From: Tetradesmus obliquus | Lineage: Eukaryota > Chlorophyta > Chlorophyceae > Sphaeropleales > Scenedesmaceae | Assembly: GCA_030272155.1 (NCBI GenBank) | Contig: CP126204.1 | Location: forward strand, 1,355,501 to 1,419,500 | DNA: 64,000 nucleotides | Reading direction: 5' to 3' | Shown: piece after piece, positions 46,210 through 56,057 of the stretch | Position numbering within the stretch: the first letter of the stretch is position 1 | How the letters are laid out: each line of letters begins with the position of its first letter | The notes under the pieces: generated by a model | Databases searched by the model: none | Told to the model about the DNA's origin: nothing | What the model saw: the letters and a program-made list of their open reading frames with translations, nothing else | Made by a program: the position numbers and the translations under genes

Positions 46210-46242
<33 letters not shown>
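40238..46242 (+). mobile_element. Most complete LINE copy: 5'-UTR-like region, EN C-terminus, full RT, zinc finger, 3' UTR, poly(A)
   Basis: The left part (40238-40489) is non-coding, with a 30-bp direct repeat (ATGGTATAGAGGCGCTGGAG...) at about 40240 and 40415 and a TATA-rich AAGCTATATAAGCTATAT. It matches 28.45-28.75 kb in antisense. The long ORF ends at 45421. The 3' UTR follows to 46210, with poly(A) 46211-46242. Only the endonuclease N-terminal part appears to be lacking. This is the best source of the family's domain order in the window. Confidence 0.88.
40490..45421 (+). CDS. LINE polyprotein: AP-endonuclease C-terminus, reverse transcriptase, Gln-rich linker, zinc-binding domain
   Basis: 1643-codon open frame; the true start is unclear because the sequence upstream of the endonuclease is deleted. 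Residues ~50-75 (VRSGLVDAWRHCNPHARQPT) and ~144-180 (RIDYVFLSADLV, then PSDHRPVVVKL) are the C-terminal third of an AP-type endonuclease, with an Ala-rich insert between. RT spans ~430-720: PGSDGLTYEFYSAFW, TLMNCDVKILAKVV, motif A ILFLDFEKAYDRLD (~560), motif B GCAQGSPLSPLLYV (~619), motif C QHADDTTL (~668). Gln-rich linker ~1077-1182, including a 22-Gln run. Zinc-binding zf-RVT-type region ~1389-1440 (FGWRLLHAGVK, CPAQQC, HLLVECPVAAAAW). Domain order and the AP-endonuclease fit the L1 clade to which Zepp belongs. RT catalytic Asp residues are present. The missing endonuclease N-terminus argues against this copy moving by itself. Confidence 0.85.
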
Positions 46243-46244
<2 letters not shown>

Positions 46245-47163
46245 TACCGTTTGCATGGCTGCAGGGAAGGTCGCCTGAGATCAAACTTGTTGACTTTGAG
46301 CAGAAGTGGGGAGCACTGTATAGGATGGGCGCAAATGGGCGCGTCAAGGTTCGGGCCAGCGCGGCGGGCATGTGAGGGATGGATTGGGCACGGGTCTACG
46401 AGGCGTGGTGGTCTGTCTTGACGGTTCGGGCAGGGTGTACAATGCATTCGTTGGAGTAGTGGCCGTCGTTCCTCGTTGTGATGTGTTGCAAAATAGTATG
46501 GCAAAGGCTAAGTTGATGGCCGGGATACGTTATGTATGCATGAGAGTGGGTAGCAGAGTACGTTATGTATGCGTGCGTGTGGGTAGCAGAGTACGAGGAT
46601 GTGTGCAGCATGTGTGGATAAGTTTGTGTGTGTGTGGCTTTGTGTGCCTGAGGTGGTGTCATTTCCTACAGAATGCCACATATCTCATAGGGGTGGGTTC
46701 GGTCAGTAGCAGGATGTGCTTTGCATGAAGTGGAGAGTCTATGAATAGTCAGGTGGGGATTGTCTGTGTCGACAATCCGTCACCTATTAATAGGCGTCTT
46801 GTGTAGGTGTCGTAATGCTGCCTGTAAAGTGCAGCTTTTAGAGGTGTGCAAGTCACCATGCAGCGATAGATAACAGTTACACTATGCTGACAGTTTTTGT
46901 TTCAAGGGCCAGTCACGGTCTGTCACGCATCACAGGACGTCATTGCGCGACTGTGATTTTAGTGGAGTCTGGGCACTCGGTCAGGTCCTGGATGCCTTTC
47001 GGGGCTGCTCCGCAAGGGGCTGTCTGCATGATCGTGTGACAGCGTCTCTTGGTACAAGAGACCTGTGGAGTGAGTGCGGAACAGGTTGCCTCATTCTCTC
47101 AATGGATCTTTTTATGGAGCAAGTGCACGGTTATTTAGGTCCGCCCTTGTAACGTTCTTGCTT

Positions 47164-47194
<31 letters not shown>
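46243..47194 (+). mobile_element. Head-to-tail truncated LINE copy
   Basis: Starts at GATACCGTTTGCATGGC directly after the poly(A) of the long copy. It holds the last ~40 codons and the full 3' UTR and ends with poly(A) 47165-47194. The next copy starts at exactly the same base of the element, giving a ~952-bp head-to-tail period. Confidence 0.88.
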
Positions 47195-47196
<2 letters not shown>

Positions 47197-47748
47197 TACC
47201 GTTTGCATGGCTGCAGGGAAGGTCGCCTGAGATCAAACTTGTTGACTTTGAGCAGAAGTGGGGAGCACTGTATAGGATGGGCGCAAATGGGCGCGTCAAG
47301 GTTCGGGCCAGCGCGGCGGGCATGTGAGGGATGGATTGGGCACGGGTCTACGAGGCGTGGTGGTCTGTCTTGACGGTTCGGGCAGGGTGTACAATGCATT
47401 CGTTGGAGTAGTGGCCGTCGTTCCTCGTTGTGATGTGTTGCAAAATAGTATGGCAAAGGCTAAGTTGATGGCCGGGATACGTTATGTATGCATGAGAGTG
47501 GGTAGCAGAGTACGTTATGTATGCGTGCGTGTGGGTAGCAGAGTACGAGGATGTGTGCAGCATGTGTGGATAAGTTTGTGTGTGTGTGGCTTTGTGTGCC
47601 TGAGGTGGTGTCATTTCCTACAGAATGCCACATATCTCATAGGGGTGGGTTCGGTCAGTAGCAGGATGTGCTTTGCATGAAGTGGAGAGTCTATGAATAT
47701 TCAGGTGGGGATTGTCTGTGTCGACAATCCGTCACCTATTAATAGGCG

Positions 47749-47750
<2 letters not shown>

Positions 47751-47779
<29 letters not shown>

Positions 47780-48244
47780 GAAGCAAGAACGTTACAAGGG
47801 CTGACCTAAATAACTGTGCACTTGCTCCATAAAAAGATCCATTGAGAGAATGAGGCAACCTGTTCCGCACTCACTCCACAGGTCTCTTGCACCAAGAGAC
47901 GCTGTCACACGATCATGCAGACAGCCCCTTGCGGAGCAGCCCCGAAAGGCATCCAGGACCTGACCGAGTGCCCAGACTCCACTAAAATCACAGTCGCGCA
48001 ATGACGTCCTGTGATGTGTGACAGACCGTGACTGGCCCTTGAATCAAAATCCGTCCATGGCGCAACTGTCAGCTATCACTGCATGGTGACTTGTACACCT
48101 CTACAAGCTGCACTTTACAGGCAGCATTACGACACCTACACAAGACGCCTATTAATAGGTGACGGATTGTCGACACAGACAATCCCCACCTGACTATTCA
48201 TTGACTCTCCACTTCATGCAAAGCACATCCTGCTACTGACCGTC
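47751..48244 (-). mobile_element. 494-bp LINE insertion at site ATTAATAGGCGTC (first hit)
   Basis: Poly(T) 47751-47779 then 3' UTR to TGCTACTGACCG. Flanked by ATTAATAGGCGTC at 47738-47750 and 48245-48257. A second independent insertion lies immediately after the right-hand repeat. Confidence 0.88.
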
Positions 48245-48255
48245 ATTAATAGGCG

Positions 48256-48257
<2 letters not shown>

Positions 48258-48293
<36 letters not shown>

Positions 48294-49029
48294 AAGCAAG
48301 AACGTTACAAGGGCGGACCTAAATAACTGTGCACTTGCTCCATAAAAAGATCCATTGAGAGAATGAGGCAACCTGTTCCGCACTCACTCCACAGGTCTCT
48401 TGTACCAAGAGACGCTGTCACACGATCTTGCAGACAGCCCCTTGCGGAGCAGCCCCGAAAGGCATCCAGGACCTGACCGAGTGCCCAGACTCCACTAAAA
48501 TCACAGTCGCGCAATGACGTCCTGTGATGTGTGACAGACCGTGACTGGCCCTTGAAACAAAAACTGTCAGCATAGTGTAACTGTTATCTATCGCTGCATG
48601 GTGACTTGCACACCTCTAAAAGCTGCACTTTACAGGCAGCATTACGACACCTACACAAGACGCCTATTAATAGGTGACGGATTGTCGACACAGACAATCC
48701 CCACCTGACTATTCATAGACTCTCCACTTCATGCAAAGCACATCCTGCTACTGACCGAACACACCCCTATGAGATATGTGGCATTCTGTAGGAAATGACA
48801 CCACCTCAGGCACACAAAGCCACACACACACAAACTTATCCACACATGCTGCACACATCCTCGTACTCTGCTACCCACACGCACGCATACATAACGTACT
48901 CTGCTACCCACTCACATGCATACATAACGTATCCCGGCCATCAACTTAGCCTTTGCCATACTATTTTGCAACACATCACAACGAGGAACGACGGCCACTA
49001 CTCCAACGAATGCATTGTACACCCTGCCC
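48258..49029 (-). mobile_element. 772-bp LINE insertion at the same site (second hit)
   Basis: Poly(T) 48258-48292 then 3' UTR to ACACCCTGCCC. Flanked by ATTAATAGGCGTC at 48245-48257 and 49030-49042. It differs in truncation point and internal variants (GGCGGACC, CATAGTGTAACTG) from the first hit, so it is a separate event. Confidence 0.88.
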
Positions 49030-49076
49030 ATTAATAGGCGTCTTGTGTAGGTGTCGTAATGCTGCCTGTAAAGTGC

Positions 49077-49083
<7 letters not shown>

Positions 49084-49107
<24 letters not shown>

Positions 49108-49963
49108 GAAGCAAGAACGTTACAAGGGCGGACCTAAATAACCGTGCACTTGCTCCATAAAAAGATCCATTGAGAGAATGAGGCAACCTGTTCCGCACTC
49201 ACTCCACAGGTCTCTTGTACCAAGAGACGCTGTCACACGATCATGCAGACAGCCCCTTGCGGAGCAGCCCCGAAAGGCATCCAGGACCTGACCGAGTGCC
49301 CAGACTCCACTAAAATCACAGTCGCGCAATGACGTCCTGTGATGCGTGACAGACCGTGACTGGCCCTTGAAACAAAAACTGTCAGCATAGTGTAAATGTT
49401 ATCTATCGCTGCATGGTGACTTGCACACCTCTAAAAGCTGCACTTTACAGGCAGCATTACGACACCTACACAAGACGCCTATTAATAGGTGACGGATTGT
49501 CGACACAGACAATCCCCACCTGACTATTCATAGACTCTCCACTTCATGCAAAGCACATCCTGCTACTGACCGAACACACCCCTATGAGATATGTGGCATT
49601 CTGTAGGAAATGACACCACCTCAGGCACACAAAGCCACACACACACAAACTTATCCACACATGCTGCACACATCCTCGTACTCTGCTACCCACACGCACG
49701 CATACATAACGTACTCTGCTACCCACTCACATGCATACATAACGTATTTTTTTTTATTTTTATTTTTATTTTTTTTTTGAAGCAAGAACGTTACAAGGGC
49801 TGACCTAAATAACTGTGCATACATAACGTATCCCGGCCATCAACTTAGCCTTTGCCATACTATTTTGCAACACATCACAACGAGGAACGACGGCCACTAC
49901 TCCAACGAATGCATTGTACACCCTGCCCGAACCGTCAAGACAGACCACCACGCCTCGTAGACG
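49084..49963 (-). mobile_element. LINE insertion at AAGTGCAGCTTTT, itself interrupted
   Basis: Poly(T) to 49107, then ~780 bp of 3' UTR ending CGCCTCGTAGAC. Flanked by AAGTGCAGCTTTT (about 49071-49083 and 49964-49976). It contains the nested insertion at 49748-49816. Confidence 0.85.
49748..49816 (-). mobile_element. 69-bp LINE 3' insertion with 15-bp TSD
   Basis: A T-rich tail with scattered A (49748-49778) plus only ~38 bp of LINE 3' end. Flanked by GCATACATAACGTAT at 49733-49747 and 49817-49831. It sits inside an insertion that is inside another copy, the deepest nesting seen here. Confidence 0.9.
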
Positions 49964-50325
49964 AAGTGCAGCTTTTAGAGGTGTGCAAGTCACCATGCAG
50001 CGATAGATAACAGTTACACTATGCTGACAGTTTTTGTTTCAAGGGCCAGTCACGGTCTGTCACACATCACAGGACGTCATTGCGCGACTGTGATTTTAGT
50101 GGAGTCTGGGCACTCGATCAGGTCCTGGATGCCTTTCGGGGCTGCTCCGCAAGGGGCTGTCTGCATGATCGTGTGACAGCGTCTCTTGGTACAAGAGACC
50201 TGTGGAGTGAGTGCGGAACAGGTTGCCTCATTCTCTCAATGGATCTTTTTATGGAGCAAGTGCACGGTTATTTAGGTCCGCCCTTGTAACGTTCTTGCTT
50301 CAAAAAAAAAAAAAAAAAAAAAAAA

Positions 50326-50705
50326 TTCATCGCGGCGCATCAAAGGTCGCTGCGCTTATTTTTTTTTTTTTTTGAAGCAAGAACGTTACAAGGGCTGACC
50401 TAAATAACTGTGCACTTGCTCCATAAAAAGATCCATTGCTGCGCTTATTTTCGTATGTCAGTCCCAGGCATGTGAGGGCCTAACATGCTTGGTCATGGAA
50501 CGTCCGGGATAAAATCGTCCAGTAGGAATTTAAGCCGGCCAGTGAGTTTCCAGTGGCGGTTCACAGACACCCTTGCCAACCCGCATCCTGCCCCCATGAC
50601 ATTCGTACGGCTTCAATTTTGATAAATCAACCTTTTACAAAGAGATAAAACATTGAATAAACTTTCACGAAGCTTACCCAGCACATTTCCATAATGGGCC
50701 ACATC
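50326..50705 (+). repeat. Satellite block with fixed LINE insertion
   Basis: About one satellite unit from TTCATCGCGGCGCATC to TGGGCCACATCA. It carries the antisense insertion at 50361-50437 with target duplication GCTGCGCTTATT (50349-50360, 50438-50449). Confidence 0.8.
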
Positions 50706-51271
50706 ATAACAGTTGCACTATGCTGACAGTTTTTGTTTCAAGGGCCAGTCACGGTCTGTCACACATCACAGGACGTCATTGCGCGACTGTGATTTTAGTG
50801 GAGTCTGGGCACTCGGTCAGGTCCTGGATGCCTTTCGGGGCTGCTCCGCAAGGGGCTGTCTGCATGATCGTGTGACAGCGTCTCTTGGTACAAGAGACCT
50901 GTGGAGTGAGTGCGGAACAGGTTGCCTCATTCTCTCAATGGATCTTTTTATGGAGCAAGTGCACGGTTATTTAGGTCCGCCCTTGTAACGTTCTTGCTTC
51001 AAAAAAAAAAAAAAAAAAAAAAAAAAATGGGCCACATCACAGGACGTCATTGCGCGACTGTGATTTTAGTGGAGTCTGGATACTCGGTCAGGTCCTGGAT
51101 GCCTTTCGGGGCTGCTCCGCAAGGGGCTGTCTGCATGATCGTGTGACAGCGTCTCTTGGTACAAGAGACCTGTGGAGTGAGTGCGGAACAGGTTGCCTCA
51201 TTCTCTCAATGGATCTTTTTATGGAGCAAGTGCACGGTTATTTAGGTCAGCCCTTGTAACGTTCTTGCTTC

Positions 51272-51300
<29 letters not shown>
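50706..51300 (+). mobile_element. Two LINE 3' fragments in tandem
   Basis: Fragment 1 (50706-51027) starts at ATAACAGTTGCAC and ends in 27 A. Fragment 2 (51028-51300) starts at TGGGCCACATCACAGG and ends in 29 A. Fragment 2 has the GTCTGGATACTCGG variant shared with the antisense copy at 39.9 kb. Confidence 0.8.
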
Positions 51301-51302
<2 letters not shown>

Positions 51303-51412
51303 CGCCTATTAATAGGTGACGGATTGTCGACACAGACAATCCCCACCTGACTATTCATTGACTCTCCACTTCATGCAAAGCACATCCTGCTACTGACCGT
51401 CATTAATAGGCG

Positions 51413-51453
<41 letters not shown>

Positions 51454-52236
51454 AAGCAAGAACGTTACAAGGGCGGACCTAAATAACTGTGCACTTGCTC
51501 CATAAAAAGATCCATTGAGAGAATGAGGCAACCTGTTCCGCACTCACTCCACAGGTCTCTTGTACCAAGAGACGCTGTCACACGATCTTGCAGACAGCCC
51601 CTTGCGGAGCAGCCCCGAAAGGCATCCAGGACCTGACCGAGTGCCCAGACTCCACTAAAATCACAGTCGCGCAATGACGTCCTGTGATGTGTGACAGACC
51701 GTGACTGGCCCTTGAAACAAAAACTGTCAGCATAGTGTAACTGTTATCTATCGCTGCATGGTGACTTGCACACCTCTAAAAGCTGCACTTTACAGGCAGC
51801 ATTACGACACCTACACAAGACGCCTATTAATAGGTGACGGATTGTCGACACAGACAATCCCCACCTGACTATTCATAGACTCTCCACTTCATGCAAAGCA
51901 CATCCTGCTACTGACCGAACACACCCCTATGAGATATGTGGCATTCTGTAGGAAATGACACCACCTCAGGCACACAAAGCCACACACACACAAACTTATC
52001 CACACATGCTGCACACATCCTCGTACTCTGCTACCCACACGCACGCATACATAACGTACTCTGCTACCCACTCACATGCATACATAACGTATCCCGGCCA
52101 TCAACTTAGCCTTTGCCATACTATTTTGCAACACATCACAACGAGGAACGACGGCCACTACTCCAACGAATGCATTGTACACCCTGCCCATTAATAGGCG
52201 TCTTGTGTAGGTGTCGTAATGCTGCCTGTAAAGTGC

Positions 52237-52267
<31 letters not shown>

Positions 52268-54450
52268 TGAAGCAAGAACGTTACAAGGGCGGACCTAAAT
52301 AACCGTGCACTTGCTCCATAAAAAGATCCATTGAGAGAATGAGGCAACCTGTTCCGCACTCACTCCACAGGTCTCTTGTACCAAGAGACGCTGTCACACG
52401 ATCATGCAGACAGCCCCTTGCGGAGCAGCCCCGAAAGGCATCCAGGACCTGACCGAGTGCCCAGACTCCACTAAAATCACAGTCGCGCAATGACGTCCTG
52501 TGATGCGTGACAGACCGTGACTGGCCCTTGAAACAAAAACTGTCAGCATAGTGTAAATGTTATCTATCGCTGCATGGTGACTTGCACACCTCTAAAAGCT
52601 GCACTTTACAGGCAGCATTACGACACCTACACAAGACGCCTATTAATAGGTGACGGATTGTCGACACAGACAATCCCCACCTGACTATTCATAGACTCTC
52701 CACTTCATGCAAAGCACATCCTGCTACTGACCGAACACACCCCTATGAGATATGTGGCATTCTGTAGGAAATGACACCACCTCAGGCACACAAAGCCACA
52801 CACACACAAACTTATCCACACATGCTGCACACATCCTCGTACTCTGCTACCCACACGCACGCATACATAACGTACTCTGCTACCCACTCACATGCATACA
52901 TAACGTATTTTTTTTTTTTTTTTTTTTTTTTTTGAAGCAAGAACGTTACAAGGGCTGACCTAAATAACTGTGCATACATAACGTATCCCGGCCATCAACT
53001 TAGCCTTTGCCATACTATTTTGCAACACATCACAACGAGGAACGACGGCCACTACTCCAACGAATGCATTGTACACCCTGCCCGAACCGTCAAGACAGAC
53101 CACCACGCCTCGTAGACGAAGTGCAGCTTTTAGAGGTGTGCAAGTCACCATGCAGCGATAGATAACAGTTACACTATGCTGACAGTTTTTGTTTCAAGGG
53201 CCAGTCACGGTCTGTCACACATCACAGGACGTCATTGCGCGACTGTGATTTTAGTGGAGTCTGGGCACTCGATCAGGTCCTGGATGCCTTTCGGGGCTGC
53301 TCCGCAAGGGGCTGTCTGCATGATCGTGTGACAGCGTCTCTTGGTACAAGAGACCTGTGGAGTGAGTGCGGAACAGGTTGCCTCATTCTCTCAATGGATC
53401 TTTTTATGGAGCAAGTGCACGGTTATTTAGGTCCGCCCTTGTAACGTTCTTGCTTCAAAAAAAAAAAAAAAAAAAAAAAAAAAATTCATCGCGGCGCATC
53501 AAAGGTCGCTGCGCTTATTTTTTTTTTTTTTTGAAGCAAGAACGTTACAAGGGCTGACCTAAATAACTGTGCACTTGCTCCATAAAAAGATCCATTGCTG
53601 CGCTTATTTTCGTATGTCAGTCCCAGGCATGTGAGGGCCTAACATGCTTGGTCATGGAACGTCCGGGATAAAATCGTCCAGTAGGAATTTAAGCCGGCCA
53701 GTGAGTTTCCAGTGGCGGTTCACAGACACCCTTGCCAACCCGCATCCTGCCCCCATGACATTCGTACGGCTTCAATTTTGATAAATCAACCTTTTACAAA
53801 GAGATAAAACATTGAATAAACTTTCACGAAGCTTACCCAGCACATTTCCATAATGGGCCACATCATAACAGTTGCACTATGCTGACAGTTTTTGTTTCAA
53901 GGGCCAGTCACGGTCTGTCACACATCACAGGACGTCATTGCGCGACTGTGATTTTAGTGGAGTCTGGGCACTCGGTCAGGTCCTGGATGCCTTTCGGGGC
54001 TGCTCCGCAAGGGGCTGTCTGCATGATCGTGTGACAGCGTCTCTTGGTACAAGAGACCTGTGGAGTGAGTGCGGAACAGGTTGCCTCATTCTCTCAATGG
54101 ATCTTTTTATGGAGCAAGTGCACGGTTATTTAGGTCCGCCCTTGTAACGTTCTTGCTTCAAAAAAAAAAAAAAAAAAAAAAAAAATGGGCCACATCACAG
54201 GACGTCATTGCGCGACTGTGATTTTAGTGGAGTCTGGGCACTCGGTCAGGTCCTGGATGCCTTTCGGGGCTGCTCCGCAAGGGGCTGTCTGCATGATCGT
54301 GTGACAGCGTCTCTTGGTACAAGAGACCTGTGGAGTGAGTGCGGAACAGGTTGCCTCACTCTCTCAATGGATCTTTTTATGGAGCAAGTGCACAGTTATT
54401 TAGGTCAGCCCTTGTAACGATCTTGCTTCAAAAAAAAAAAAAAAAAAAAA
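51301..54450. repeat. Second unit of a ~3.16-kb tandem duplication of nested LINEs
   Basis: Repeats 48141-51300 in the same order. It holds the end of the first-hit insertion, the second-hit insertion (T-run from 51415), the insertion at the AAGTGCAGCTTTT site with its nested copy (about 52908-52973), the host 3' UTR, the satellite block with its insertion (53520-53596), and two LINE 3' fragments. Poly(A)/poly(T) lengths vary slightly between units (shift 3,155-3,161 bp). The last fragment differs: GGCACTCGG and GTAACGATCTTGC instead of the unit-1 variants. Confidence 0.85.
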
Positions 54451-54805
54451 TGGGCCACGAGGAAAAATTTTTTTTTTTTTTTTTTTGAAGCAAGAACGTT
54501 TTTTTTTTTTTTTTTTTTTTTTTTTTGAAGCAAGAACGTTACAAGGGCGGACCTAAATAACCGTGCACTTGCTCCATAAAAAGATCCATTGAGAGAATGA
54601 GGCAACCTGTTCCGCACTCACTCCACAGGTCTCTTGTACCAAGAGACGCTGTCACACGATCATGCAGACAGCCCCTTGCGGAGCAGCCCCGAAAGGCATC
54701 CAGGACCTGACCGAGTGCCCAGACTCCACTAAAATCACAGTCGCGCAATGACGTCCTGTGATGTGTGACAGACCGTGACTGGCCCTTGAATCAAAATCCG
54801 TCCAT

Positions 54806-54959
54806 TTTTTTTTTTTTTTTTTTTTTTTGAAGCAAGAACGTTACAAGGGCTGACCTAAATAACTGTGCACTTGCTCCATAAAAAGATCCATTGAGAGAGT
54901 GAGGCAACCTGTTCCGCACTCACTCCACAGGTCTCTTGTACCAAGAGACGCTGTCACAC
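54806..54959 (-). mobile_element. 154-bp LINE insertion, TSD AAAATCCGTCCAT
   Basis: Poly(T) 54806-54828 and ~130 bp of 3' end, flanked by AAAATCCGTCCAT at 54793-54805 and 54960-54972. Confidence 0.88.
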
Positions 54960-54988
54960 AAAATCCGTCCATGGCGCAACTGTCAGCT

Positions 54989-55193
54989 TTAGTGGAGTCT
55001 GGGCACTCGGTCAGGTCCTGGATGCCTTTCGGGGCTGCTCCGCAAGGGGCTGTCTGCATGATCGTGTGACAGCGTCTCTTGGTACAAGAGACCTGTGGAG
55101 TGAGTGCGGAACAGGTTGCCTCATTCTCTCAATGGATCTTTTTATGGAGCAAGTGCACGGTTATTTAGGTCCGCCCTTGTAACGTTCTTGCTT

Positions 55194-55222
<29 letters not shown>
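54989..55222 (+). mobile_element. 234-bp sense LINE insertion, TSD AACTGTCAGCT
   Basis: Starts at TTAGTGGAGTCTGGGC and ends in ~28-30 A. Flanked by AACTGTCAGCT at 54978-54988 and about 55223-55233. It sits opposite in orientation to its host copy, showing that insertion orientation is not fixed. Confidence 0.85.
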
Positions 55223-55226
<4 letters not shown>

Positions 55227-55331
55227 GTCAGCTATCACTGCATGGTGACTTGTACACCTCTACAAGCTGCACTTTACAGGTGTCTGTGTCGAAAATCCGT
55301 CACCTATTATTAGGCGTCTTGTGTAGGTGTC

Positions 55332-56057
55332 TTTTTTTTTTTTTTTTTTTTTTTTTTGAAGCAAGAACGTTACAAGGGCCGACCTAAATAACCGTGCACT
55401 TGCTCCATAAAAAGATCCATTGAGAGAATGAGGCAACCTGTTCCGCACTCACTCCACAGGTCTCTTGTACCAAGAGACGCTGTCACACGATCATGCAGAC
55501 AGCCCCTTGCGGAGCAGCCCCGAAAGGCATCCAGGACCTGACCGAGTGCCCAGACTCCACTAAAATCACAGTCGCGCAATGACGTCCTGTGATGTGTGAC
55601 AGACCGTGACTGGCCCTTGAAACAAAAACTGTCAGCATAGTGTAACTGTTATCTATCGCTGCATGGTGACTTGCACACCTCTAAAAGCTGCACTTTACAG
55701 GCAGCATTACGACACCTACACAAGACGCCTATTAATAGGTGACGGATTGTCGACACAGACAATCCCCACCTGACTATTCATAGACTCTCCACTTCATGCA
55801 AAGCACATCCTGCTACTGACCGAACATACACCTATGAGATATGTGGCATTCTGTAGGAAATGACACCACCTCAGGCACACAAAGCCACACACACACAAAC
55901 TAATCCACACATGCTGCACACATCCTCGTACACTGCTACCCACACGCACGCATACATAACGTACTCTGCTACCCACTCACATGCATACATAACGTATCCC
56001 GGCCATCAACTTAGCCTTTGCCATACTATTTTGCAACACATCACAACGAGGAACGAC
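55332..56057 (-). mobile_element. LINE 3'-UTR copy, head-to-head with the next block
   Basis: Poly(T) 55332-55357, then most of the 3' UTR to AACGAGGAACGAC. There it meets sense RT sequence of the following copy (TGCTGGCAGGCACACAGGG). This inverted junction has no poly(A) or obvious target duplication. Confidence 0.8.

Larger units (their letters stand above)
47195..50325 (+). mobile_element. Truncated LINE copy hosting three antisense insertions
   Basis: Same 5' truncation point as the preceding copy. Its 3' UTR is split by insertions at 47751-48244, 48258-49029 and 49084-49963; one of these contains a further insertion. Removing them restores the normal 3'-UTR order to poly(A) at 50302-50325. 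Confidence 0.85.
54451..55357 (-). mobile_element. Satellite remnant and LINE 3'-UTR copy with insertions in both orientations
   Basis: TGGGCCACGAGGAAAAA is followed by two stacked poly(T) ends (54468-54486 with 12 bp of element, 54499-54526) and an antisense 3'-UTR copy. That copy is split by an antisense insertion at 54806-54959 and a sense insertion at 54989-55222. It then joins a short sense piece (55281-55331) at TGTCTGTGTCGA, the same junction as at 29978 and 40035. Confidence 0.75.

Noticed and set aside
48141-54450. Tandem blocks as pure assembly artefacts
   Set aside because: Units differ in tail lengths and single-base variants, which favours real duplication. Raw reads are still needed to be certain.
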